A stretch of DNA of 6,310 nucleotides, taken from Limnohabitans sp. (GTDB taxonomy: Bacteria > Pseudomonadota > Gammaproteobacteria > Burkholderiales > Burkholderiaceae_C). The DNA lies in contig JALQUL010000055.1 in the NCBI GenBank assembly GCA_023260735.1, positions 1 through 6,310 on the forward strand, read 5' to 3'. The position numbers and the translations under genes are program-made. Numbering within the stretch: the stretch's first letter is position 1; each line of letters starts with the position of its first letter. Shown piece after piece: positions 1 through 5,660 of this stretch. The notes below the pieces were generated by a model that ran no database searches, had not been told where the DNA came from, and saw nothing but the letters and a program-made list of their open reading frames with translations.

Positions 1-1640
1 GCATGGACAAATGCTAAAGCTTGATCCCAATCCGTGGTACTTATACTGTTGGCAGTCGGAATAGAAAAATCTTTTAGCAACTCAAAACTTTGTAAGGTTT
101 CACCCGCAATAGCAGTCGCCTTTAATACCTCTTTCCAGTAATTGAGTTGATCAATTGGAATAGTACTTGAATCGGTTTTTGCATCACCTCGGTTGGTGTG
201 GCTGACTCGAATGGTTTTATGCTGCTGTGTTTTTATAAACTGACCATAATGCGACAAGGCCAATAAGGCAGTTTGTGTACCCATTAAAACAGGTAGGCCT
301 TTATCTCGAAATTTATTACATTCAATTGGCGACATGGTAGCGCTCACATTACCCATTAACACTACCGGCTTGGTAGTGGACTGCCAGGTTTTTTCTAAAG
401 CACGGCAACAGTCATACATAAACGCCTGGCCTTCTGCCATATTGGTGGCCATCACCACTGTACCTACCGCATTATCTTGTGCCATGGAAATTAAAGTGTC
501 GGCCATCACATCTTGTCCATCCCCCCAATAGTCAAGCGGGTTAATGGCTTCTACACCAGGGCTTAATAAAGTAGCTAAATTATCGAGAGTAGTAGGATGT
601 AATTTGGCAAACTCTAGCTCTAATGGTTCGGCAATATCGACAATCAATTGCCTTTCTCCACCGGAATCACAACCTAAGGCAATGGCAGAGGTATGGGGTC
701 TGCGTGGAGCAGCTAATAGTTCCGCTGTATCCATTAACTCATCCAAGGTGTGGACGCTAATAACGCCATGGCGCTTAAAAATAAGATCAAACACATCTGC
801 ACTACCCGACATCGCACCGCTATGCGACTTTGCAAAATATTGGCCTTTTTCACTACGGCCTAATTTAAGCGCTACCACTGCAATACCGGCTGCACTGGCT
901 TTATCAAGGGCGGCAATAAATAATTCAGGTTGACGAACGGTTTCAAGTACCAAAGCAATCACACGGGTACTCATTTGGCTAATTAAAAAATCCATGTATT
1001 GCGCTACACCCGTAGCCAACTCTTGACCTGCAGAAATAGCAGTATTAAAACGCATATGACGTAAATTACCCACAATACCAGACCAGGTAGAACCACTATG
1101 TGAAATCAAACCAATATGGCCTGATTTTTCTAGATTAGCAAATGGAAAACCAGTCATTTGCAATTGTGCTTCTAGATTAACAAAACCCATGCAATTAGCG
1201 CCACAAATTTGCATTTGATAAGCTTTGGCGACATCGGCAATTTTTTGAGTATGTTCAATCCCATCGTCATTAAGGCCATAAGCTCTACCAAACATCACTG
1301 CCGATTTAGCACCCGCTTGACCGGCCAACTCCAAATTGTCCGCTAATGCAGAATCAGCAATTGCCATAGCGACACAATCTGGCGCTTGTGGTAAATCTGC
1401 CAAACTCTTATAAGCCGGTAAACCATTCATCTCTGGGTACTTGGGATTGATTAAATATATCTGTCCTTGGTAACCCAAATATTGCACCGATTGGTACAAC
1501 ATATTGCCAAAACTGGACTGTTTAGGACTGGCACCCACAATCGCAATTGATTGTGGTTTTAACAAACAATCTAGGGCATGAGGCTGAGCTGATGTAATTT
1601 TGGACGTAGCTATCGCTACCGTCTCTAAACGATGGTTCAA
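1..1640 (-). CDS. NDP-forming acyl-CoA synthetase (acetate--CoA ligase family), C-terminus cut by window edge
   Basis: I translated this directly: an uninterrupted frame of 546 codons runs off the left edge. Members of this cytoplasmic family make acyl-CoA from a carboxylate, CoA and ATP, releasing ADP and phosphate through a phosphohistidine intermediate. A CoA-binding Rossmann domain starts near residue 30 (SIAIVGASP at 31-39, INPKYPE at 64-70, GANCMGFVN at 147-155, where GPNC is more usual). The succinyl-CoA-ligase-like domain follows (GLISHSGS at 177-184). The catalytic His is most likely H273 in SHSGAMSG (272-279). A second ligase domain has DSGGE (325-329) and NPLD (367-370). LLKDFSIPTA (521-530) matches the opening of an ATP-grasp_5 domain, so about 150-200 residues are missing, judged from the usual length near 700. 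The start is TTG at 1640: an in-frame stop lies at 1688-1686 and no ATG, GTG or TTG falls between. The substrate is unknown; acetate, propionate, acrylate or an aromatic acid are all possible. A C-terminal acetyltransferase (Pat-like) domain cannot be excluded. Confidence 0.9.
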   Translation of the reverse strand, partial: MNHRLETVAIATSKITSAQPHALDCLLKPQSIAIVGASPKQSSFGNMLYQSVQYLGYQGQIYLINPKYPEMNGLPAYKSLADLPQAPDCVAMAIADSALADNLELAGQAGAKSAVMFGRAYGLNDDGIEHTQKIADVAKAYQMQICGANCMGFVNLEAQLQMTGFPFANLEKSGHIGLISHSGSTWSGIVGNLRHMRFNTAISAGQELATGVAQYMDFLISQMSTRVIALVLETVRQPELFIAALDKASAAGIAVVALKLGRSEKGQYFAKSHSGAMSGSADVFDLIFKRHGVISVHTLDELMDTAELLAAPRRPHTSAIALGCDSGGERQLIVDIAEPLELEFAKLHPTTLDNLATLLSPGVEAINPLDYWGDGQDVMADTLISMAQDNAVGTVVMATNMAEGQAFMYDCCRALEKTWQSTTKPVVLMGNVSATMSPIECNKFRDKGLPVLMGTQTALLALSHYGQFIKTQQHKTIRVSHTNRGDAKTDSSTIPIDQLNYWKEVLKATAIAGETLQSFELLKDFSIPTANSISTTDWDQALAFVH

Positions 1641-1646
1641 AATAGT

Positions 1647-1652
1647 CTCCTC
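1647..1652 (-). promoter_or_regulatory. Shine-Dalgarno site that fixes a TTG start codon
   Basis: On the minus strand GAGGAG is followed by six bases (ACTATT) and then TTG at 1640. Strength and spacing are both close to ideal. The upstream frame has only an ATT and then a TGA stop, so this site decides the start of the acyl-CoA synthetase. Confidence 0.8.
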
Positions 1653-1674
1653 GGGGTTTTTAAATTTTTTGAAG

Positions 1675-1693
1675 GCAGTCTTTTTTCAACTGC
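1675..1693 (-). other. Small hairpin abutting the larger one, in the leader of the acyl-CoA synthetase gene
   Basis: GCAGT (1675-1679) and ACTGC (1689-1693) form a 5-bp stem with a 9-base loop. In the minus-strand transcript the loop reads UGAAAAAAG. The hairpin starts one base after the 9-bp hairpin at 1694-1718 ends, so the two could stack end to end. It lies 22 bases upstream of the synthetase Shine-Dalgarno site. The short stem makes this a weak call on its own. Confidence 0.3.
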
Positions 1694-1724
1694 ATCAGAT
1701 GCTCAAGCGGCATCTGATTTTTTT
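1694..1724 (+). terminator. Intrinsic-terminator-like hairpin with T-run on the plus strand
   Basis: ATCAGATGC (1694-1702) pairs perfectly with GCATCTGAT (1710-1718) across a 7-base loop (TCAAGCG). An unbroken run of seven T follows on the plus strand (1718-1724, the first T being the last stem base). This is the form of a Rho-independent terminator for transcription moving right, yet both flanking genes are transcribed left. On the minus strand the hairpin is preceded by seven A and followed by GCAGTTG, so it should not terminate sense transcription efficiently. It may instead stop antisense transcription coming from beneath the synthetase gene, or act as a stability or processing hairpin between the two cistrons. 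The stem is only moderately GC-rich. Confidence 0.55.
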
Positions 1725-1761
1725 ACCTATAAGGCTAGTGGCTCTAATGGCGCCAATCGAT

Positions 1762-2754
1762 TTATGATGTTTTTAAATCGACCACTACACGACCGTGGGC
1801 CTTACCAGCCATCATTTCTGTAGCCAATTGTGGCAACTCTGCCAAGCTTACGAGTCTTTGAACTTGTGCATAAGCGGCACTTGGGCAATCGCTTAATAAA
1901 CGCTGCCAAGCAGTGTTTCGTTTAGTAGCAGGGCACATTACAGAATCAATGCCTTGCAATCTCACACCACGTAAAATAAAAGGTAAAACAGTGGTGTCTA
2001 ATGCCGTACTAGCCGCTAAACCAGAAGCGGCTACTACACCCAAATAATTTATTTCAGATAAAATTTGCGCCAAAATTGGGCCACCCACAACATCCACAGC
2101 AGCGGCCCAACGCTGACCCGCTAATGGACTCATCTTGGTTTGCCACTCGCTAATTGCCAAAACCTCTTTGGCGCCTAAGGCAGTTAAATAAGCTTGGTTT
2201 TCAGTGGGGCGGCTACTTAAAGCACACACTTCATAGCCAAGTTGAGCCAAAATAGCGACTGCCATACTGCCCACTCCACCACTAGCACCAGTCACGACTA
2301 CTTTACCACTTTTTACGCCAGCTTCTTCAATGGCCATGACCGATAACATAGCAGTTAAACCTGCCGTGCCAATGGTCATGGCCTGCTGAGGTGACATGCC
2401 TTGTGGCAAAGCGGTTAACCACTCGGCCTTTACTTTTTGCACTTGGCTATAACCACCCCAAAAACGTTCGCCTACACCCCAACCGGTTAAAATAACACTA
2501 TCGCCTTTTTTCCATTGACCGGTTTTACACTCCACAACTGTACCCACTAAATCAATGCCTGCGACCATTGGGAATTGGCGGATAATTTTTCCGGTACCCG
2601 TTAGTGCCATTGCATCTTTGTAGTTGAGGCTTGAATAGGCCACTTCTACTGTGGTGTCTAAATCGGGTAAATCAGCAGTAGTAAGTGTTTGAACAGACGC
2701 TTGTGTGGTGCCGTCTTGTTGTTGAAGTACCAAGGCTTGAAAATTTTGAGTCAT
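1762..2754 (-). CDS. acuI: AcuI/YhdH-type acryloyl-CoA reductase (zinc-independent MDR oxidoreductase)
   Basis: This 330-residue protein has the normal full length for the YhdH/AcuI branch of the medium-chain dehydrogenase/reductase superfamily. Characterised AcuI proteins reduce toxic acryloyl-CoA to propionyl-CoA with NADPH in the cytoplasm, during acrylate, DMSP or 3-hydroxypropionate metabolism. Visible motifs are SSLNYKDA (41-48), GIDLVGTV (66-73), GWGVGERFWGGYSQ (91-104), the nucleotide-binding GASGGVGSMAV (156-166), SSR (180-182, fitting NADPH preference), a conserved-looking block VLPFILRGVRLQGIDSV (256-272) and the terminal GRVVVD (321-326). I see no cysteine cluster for structural zinc, as expected for this branch. 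ATG at 2754 is the only conventional start downstream of the in-frame TAG near 2815, and no Shine-Dalgarno site precedes it. The next gene downstream is an acyl-CoA synthetase, which supports a CoA-thioester substrate. The family assignment is firm; the exact enoyl-CoA is inferred. Confidence 0.88.
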   Translation of the reverse strand: MTQNFQALVLQQQDGTTQASVQTLTTADLPDLDTTVEVAYSSLNYKDAMALTGTGKIIRQFPMVAGIDLVGTVVECKTGQWKKGDSVILTGWGVGERFWGGYSQVQKVKAEWLTALPQGMSPQQAMTIGTAGLTAMLSVMAIEEAGVKSGKVVVTGASGGVGSMAVAILAQLGYEVCALSSRPTENQAYLTALGAKEVLAISEWQTKMSPLAGQRWAAAVDVVGGPILAQILSEINYLGVVAASGLAASTALDTTVLPFILRGVRLQGIDSVMCPATKRNTAWQRLLSDCPSAAYAQVQRLVSLAELPQLATEMMAGKAHGRVVVDLKTS

Positions 2755-2761
2755 GATAAAA

Positions 2762-2789
2762 ATAGTAAAAAAGTAAAAACTCTTGTCAG
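2762..2789 (-). promoter_or_regulatory. Candidate sigma70-type promoter directly in front of the acuI-like gene
   Basis: On the minus strand CTGACA (2789-2784, five of six to TTGACA) is followed by a 16-base spacer and TACTAT (2767-2762, four of six to TATAAT). The -10 box ends only seven bases before the ATG. Transcription would then start at or next to the start codon and give a leaderless or nearly leaderless mRNA. That would fit the lack of a Shine-Dalgarno site. The match is weak and the region is so T-rich that chance similarity is likely. Confidence 0.25.
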
Positions 2790-2818
2790 ATGAATGAAAG
2801 TCTGAGCGAATTTTCTAA

Positions 2819-2830
2819 CTTGGCACCAAG
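2819..2830. repeat. Short inverted repeat CTTGG-CA-CCAAG
   Basis: Two perfect 5-base arms are separated by two bases. The loop is too short for a stable RNA hairpin, so if the element is functional it is more likely a protein-binding site on double-stranded DNA. It stands out as a GC-richer patch in an AT-rich spacer, about 65 bases upstream of the acuI-like start codon. Confidence 0.3.
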
Positions 2831-2853
2831 AAGTACAAACAAATAAAAAATTG

Positions 2854-2896
2854 CTTATAGATTAGTTTCACTAATACTTAAATTATTCAGACTAAT
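2854..2896 (-). promoter_or_regulatory. Candidate -10 box with ACTAAT-type repeats upstream (possible operator)
   Basis: On the minus strand TATAAG (2859-2854) matches five of six bases of a -10 box. Directly upstream lies the perfect inverted repeat ATTAGT-TTC-ACTAAT (2861-2875, plus-strand reading), which would occupy the -10/-35 spacer. A further ACTAAT at 2891-2896 is exactly 21 bases, two helical turns, from the copy at 2870-2875. This is how a repressor operator can be arranged. There is no good -35 hexamer at 17 bases (TTTAAG), so the promoter would need an activator or is not real. Confidence 0.25.
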
Positions 2897-2908
2897 GAAA
2901 AATCAATT

Positions 2909-2935
2909 AAAACAGGTTTTTTATTTTCAAAATAA
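2909..2935. repeat. Two adjacent AT-rich inverted repeats abutting the livF stop codon
   Basis: AAAAC-AG-GTTTT (2909-2920) is followed immediately by TTATTTT-C-AAAATAA (2921-2935). The second ends at the base next to the livF stop codon. The stems are almost pure A/T and the loops are one or two bases, so they do not look like an intrinsic terminator. They could bend DNA or be low-complexity coincidence. Confidence 0.3.
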
Positions 2936-3718
2936 TTATATTGATGGCTTTAAAGATGATGTAGTAGCAAAATTCAGCTCTAACCATTGTTGCCTAATAG
3001 TGGGATGAGCTAAAAATTCTTCGCGCTTACCACTCCATTGCACTTGTCCTTGGCCTAACACCAAAACCTGTTGGGCCAGCTCTAAACTTAAATTGAATTT
3101 TTGTTCTATTAACACCACTGTGCCACCTTTTTGTTGGTAGCTTTTCAAGGCCAGCGAAATTTGTTGCACCACTTGTGGAGCTAAGCCTTCGGTGGGCTCG
3201 TCCACAATTAACAAACTAGGTTGCCGTAACATAGCCCTAGCTATACTTAACATTTGTTGTTCACCACCCGACAAACTTCCTGCCGACAGATTTTGTCGCT
3301 TTAACAAAGATGGAAATAATACCCATACATCGTCAAAGCTAAATTCTTGTGCAAACTGATTAGCTTGCTTGGATGAGGATGACCAATTAAAAAAGCCATT
3401 AAAAGAACCTTTTTTCGCCTGTCCTAAAACCAAGTTTTGCATAACGCTCAAGGTAGGAAAAACATCTCTGGTCTCAGGGACATAAGCAATACCTAAGCGG
3501 GCTCGTTTATAGCTAGGTAAACCAACTAACTCTTGACCTTGCCATTGAATACTACCTGTGCAATGAATTAGTCCAACGATTGATTTGGCAAAACTGGAGC
3601 GTCCTGCACCATTTCGTCCTAGTATGGCGGCAATTTGCCCTTCTTTTAATTTCCAATTGATTTGATGCAAGACTTTTGTAGCATCATAAAAGCCATTGAG
3701 TTGCTGTATTTCTAACAT
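2936..3718 (-). CDS. livF: Liv-type ABC importer ATP-binding protein LivF, with Arg in place of the Walker A Lys
   Basis: This 260-residue cytoplasmic ATPase pairs with LivG on the LivHM permease core. The Walker A motif is GRNGAGRS (34-41); residue 40 is Arg (codon CGC, 3601-3599) where P-loops normally have Lys. VPETRDVFPTLSV (80-92) is the LivF-type Q-loop region with Glu82. The signature LSGGEQ (149-154) is canonical. Walker B is LLIVDEPTEGL (169-179; D173, E174). The H-loop position is Gln206 in LIEQ, which is usual for LivF. A Ser-rich stretch (about 105-118) looks longer than in compact LivF proteins. ATG at 3718 directly follows the livG TAA with no gap, and AGGAG (3731-3727) lies 8 bases upstream inside livG, so the two are co-transcribed and perhaps translationally coupled. 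The symbol reflects family; branched-chain amino acids need not be the substrate. Confidence 0.9.
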   Translation of the reverse strand: MLEIQQLNGFYDATKVLHQINWKLKEGQIAAILGRNGAGRSSFAKSIVGLIHCTGSIQWQGQELVGLPSYKRARLGIAYVPETRDVFPTLSVMQNLVLGQAKKGSFNGFFNWSSSSKQANQFAQEFSFDDVWVLFPSLLKRQNLSAGSLSGGEQQMLSIARAMLRQPSLLIVDEPTEGLAPQVVQQISLALKSYQQKGGTVVLIEQKFNLSLELAQQVLVLGQGQVQWSGKREEFLAHPTIRQQWLELNFATTSSLKPSI

Positions 3719-4498
3719 TTACTCTGCTCCTGCCAAATGACTTTTTGGCTGTATCAACTGCCCTAAATAGGCCTGCTGAACTTTGTCATTGGCTTGGATT
3801 TCAGTGGCACTACCGATGGCAATTATTTGTCCTTGATCAAGTACTGCAATTCGGTCAGCCACTGCAAATACTAAATCCATATCATGCTCTACCAATAAAA
3901 CCGTTTTGTTTTTTCGCAAGTGATTAAAGTGGTGAATCCAAGCATGGGTTTCGCTCTGACTTAGGCCGGCAGTGGGTTCGTCTAACAATAAAACTTTGGC
4001 TTTCCCGACGCATAAAATAGCTAAATCTAGTGCTCTTTGATGGGCATAACTTAATTGATGCGGGTAAGCGTCTTGTTGCTCCAATAAATCAAACTCTTGT
4101 AATAATGGGTAAATGTGCTGCTGGAGGTCGTGTTGCTGAAGCACCCTTTGGAAACAGCTATAAGGGTTTGCTGAATTAGCAATATAGCCTGCTATTAAGT
4201 GCTCTTTGACGCTTAAGTTCGTAAATAAACTAGAGCTTTGAAATCCCCTAGCCCATGCTAATTTTTTGATTTGATAAGGTTTTAAACCACATATATTTTT
4301 TTGTTTAAAAATAATCCTACCTGTGTTGGCTATTAGGTATCCCGACATCACTTGTAACAGGCTAGATTTACCTGCACCATTAGGGCCAATGAGTGCCAAC
4401 ACTTCATGTTTAAAAATGCTTAAATTGACCTGTTGCAAAATAGTACTTTGCCCTAATTGCAAAGTCAAATCTTGAATTTGAATAATAGCTGTTGACAT
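3719..4498 (-). CDS. livG: Liv-type ABC importer ATP-binding protein LivG, with unusual signature motif
   Basis: This 259-residue ATPase is the usual length for LivG. Walker A is GPNGAGKSS (38-46), canonical with Lys44. The Q-loop Gln is Q87 in ARGFQSSSLF. The signature reads LSYAHQRALDLA (149-160). LivG proteins such as that of E. coli have Gly-Gln where Ala152-His153 stand here (codons 4045-4040, GCC CAT). Walker B is VLLLDEPTAGLS (169-180; D173, E174) and the H-loop is His205 in VEHDMDLV. The segment 119-148 between the Q-loop and the signature is rich in Gln and His. ATG at 4498 has an in-frame TAA ten bases upstream. No Shine-Dalgarno site is visible in the 25-base gap after livM, so translation may depend on coupling to livM. 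It should form a heterodimer with LivF at the cytoplasmic face of LivHM. Confidence 0.9.
   Translation of the reverse strand: MSTAIIQIQDLTLQLGQSTILQQVNLSIFKHEVLALIGPNGAGKSSLLQVMSGYLIANTGRIIFKQKNICGLKPYQIKKLAWARGFQSSSLFTNLSVKEHLIAGYIANSANPYSCFQRVLQQHDLQQHIYPLLQEFDLLEQQDAYPHQLSYAHQRALDLAILCVGKAKVLLLDEPTAGLSQSETHAWIHHFNHLRKNKTVLLVEHDMDLVFAVADRIAVLDQGQIIAIGSATEIQANDKVQQAYLGQLIQPKSHLAGAE
3727..3731 (-). promoter_or_regulatory. Ribosome binding site of livF inside the livG 3' end
   Basis: AGGAG on the minus strand lies within the codons for the last residues of LivG (AGAE) and 8 bases before the livF ATG. It supports the livF start chosen here, which abuts the livG stop codon. Confidence 0.65.
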
Positions 4499-4523
4499 AT
4501 TTTTACGTTACTGATTAGTCCAC

Positions 4524-5660
4524 TTAATGATGACTGAAAAAGGGTTGATACAATTGCTCAATGGCTAGCATGAATAGGCATACAAAGGCGAGTAGCAACA
4601 AGCAAAAACCAGCTTTTTTAAAATTTTGTAAAGTCCAATTTTGGCGCTTTAAAGCAGCTCTAAGAACAAGCTGACTTTTACTAAAAAAACCAGCTACACC
4701 ATTGGCTCCGTAAAGCACTACTAGCATAAATAATAATCCTAAATACAACAACCAAGCAGGGCTAATATGACTGAGGTAACTATTGGCAAAAACCCCTAAA
4801 AATGCCCCTAAAAATGCTCCCCATGCAGTTTGTATGCCACCCAATAAAGCAAATAATAAAATTTGCCCCGACTGCTGTCCACTTAAAACATCGGCACTCA
4901 CAAATTCAAGTAACAACGCTTGCAGAGCACCAGCAACTCCGGCCCAAAAACCAGCTATGACAAAAGCTATTTGCCTCACTTTATGATCATTCCAACCCAT
5001 CGCTTGAGCCCTAACAGGATTGCTTTTAACTGCGTTAATAGCCATACCTAAAGATGTTTTGTTAATATAAGCTAACGCACTAAAAGCTGCTATTGCATAA
5101 ACTAAAATGAGGTAATACAACTCTATATTAGTGGCAAATTTCCAACCCAAAAAACCATTGCCATATACCCTGTTTGCCGATAAACCTGCTTCACCACCAA
5201 ACCATTGTGGCCATGCTGGTGCTAATACATGTATTAACTCTGCGACGGTTAAGCTCAGCATAGCAAACACCACTCCTGTTTTAAGAGTACTAGGGTAAGC
5301 CAAAATAATCGCGAACAAAGCCACCATAAAACCAGCTATCAAAGGGATTAAAACCACGGGCAATATTTCTAACACCGGCCATTTGGCAATCGCTTGCAAA
5401 ATATAAATAGCACAATAACTACCTAGTCCTACATAGACTGCATGGCCAAAACTAAGTAATCCCATGCGCCCCATTAACCATTGAAAACTTAAAATTGCCA
5501 CGCTGCTAATGCCAACTTGCATCATGAAGTGAATCACTTGGCTACTAGTACCTAGGGCGGGTAAGGGCAAGCAACACAAAACCAAAAATAAAATCAACCA
5601 CAGACCTAACTGCCATGGCTTTTGTAAAGGTAAATAATAGTTGAAATTAGGTAGATGCAC
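4524..5660 (-). CDS. livM: Liv-type ABC importer permease LivM, with extra C-terminal membrane segment
   Basis: This 378-residue inner-membrane permease belongs to the BPD_transp_2 family and pairs with LivH to form the translocation pore. Family landmarks are GRMGLLSFGHAVYVGLGSY (64-82), the cytoplasmic stretch SLGMAINAVKSNPVRAQAMG (203-222), which probably contacts an ATPase, the hydrophobic AFVIAGFWAGVAGALQALL (232-250), and LLGGIQTAWGAFLGAFLG (272-289). About nine core hydrophobic segments are visible, starting near residue 18. After the usual end of the fold (near YGANGVAGFF, 317-325) a basic linker (RAALKRQNWTLQNFKKA) leads to one more hydrophobic segment at about 351-368. GTG at 5660 is the start: an in-frame TGA lies six bases upstream and a good ribosome site precedes it. 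The start overlaps the livH end by 14 bases. Confidence 0.9.
   Translation of the reverse strand: MHLPNFNYYLPLQKPWQLGLWLILFLVLCCLPLPALGTSSQVIHFMMQVGISSVAILSFQWLMGRMGLLSFGHAVYVGLGSYCAIYILQAIAKWPVLEILPVVLIPLIAGFMVALFAIILAYPSTLKTGVVFAMLSLTVAELIHVLAPAWPQWFGGEAGLSANRVYGNGFLGWKFATNIELYYLILVYAIAAFSALAYINKTSLGMAINAVKSNPVRAQAMGWNDHKVRQIAFVIAGFWAGVAGALQALLLEFVSADVLSGQQSGQILLFALLGGIQTAWGAFLGAFLGVFANSYLSHISPAWLLYLGLLFMLVVLYGANGVAGFFSKSQLVLRAALKRQNWTLQNFKKAGFCLLLLAFVCLFMLAIEQLYQPFFSHH

Larger units (their letters stand above)
2755..2935 (-). promoter_or_regulatory. AT-rich spacer between livF and the acuI-like gene, likely regulatory region
   Basis: These 181 bases separate the transporter genes from the acuI-like gene, whereas neighbouring transporter genes overlap or nearly touch. 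I see no open frame of note and no GC-rich terminator after livF. The spacer holds several inverted repeats (2786-2805, 2819-2830, 2861-2875, 2909-2920, 2921-2935) and two weak sigma70-like promoter candidates, listed separately. This is the most likely place in the window for an internal promoter. Confidence 0.5.

Noticed and set aside
334..531. 65-codon plus-strand open frame
   Set aside because: It is antisense to the same synthetase frame, with no recognisable features and no ribosome site.
544..933. 129-codon plus-strand open frame
   Set aside because: It lies wholly antisense to the acyl-CoA synthetase, whose frame has continuous family motifs. The translation has low complexity and no recognisable domain.
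1641..1761. A separate promoter for the acyl-CoA synthetase in the 121-base spacer
   Set aside because: I tried TTGGCG-N18-TTATAG and TTGAAA-N17-AATTTA on the minus strand. The -10 matches are poor and no pair is convincing.
1632..1823. 63-codon plus-strand frame spanning the spacer between synthetase and acuI-like gene
   Set aside because: It overlaps the ends of two well-supported minus-strand genes, runs through the hairpin and T-run, and resembles no family.
2881..2935. Intrinsic terminator after livF
   Set aside because: The inverted repeats there are almost pure A/T with one- or two-base loops, and no GC-rich stem precedes a T-run on the minus strand.
4783..4986. 67-codon plus-strand frame, and a similar one at 5765-5977
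   Set aside because: Both are rich in Pro, Ala, Asn and Lys, as expected from reading membrane-protein genes antisense. No start signal or domain was seen.
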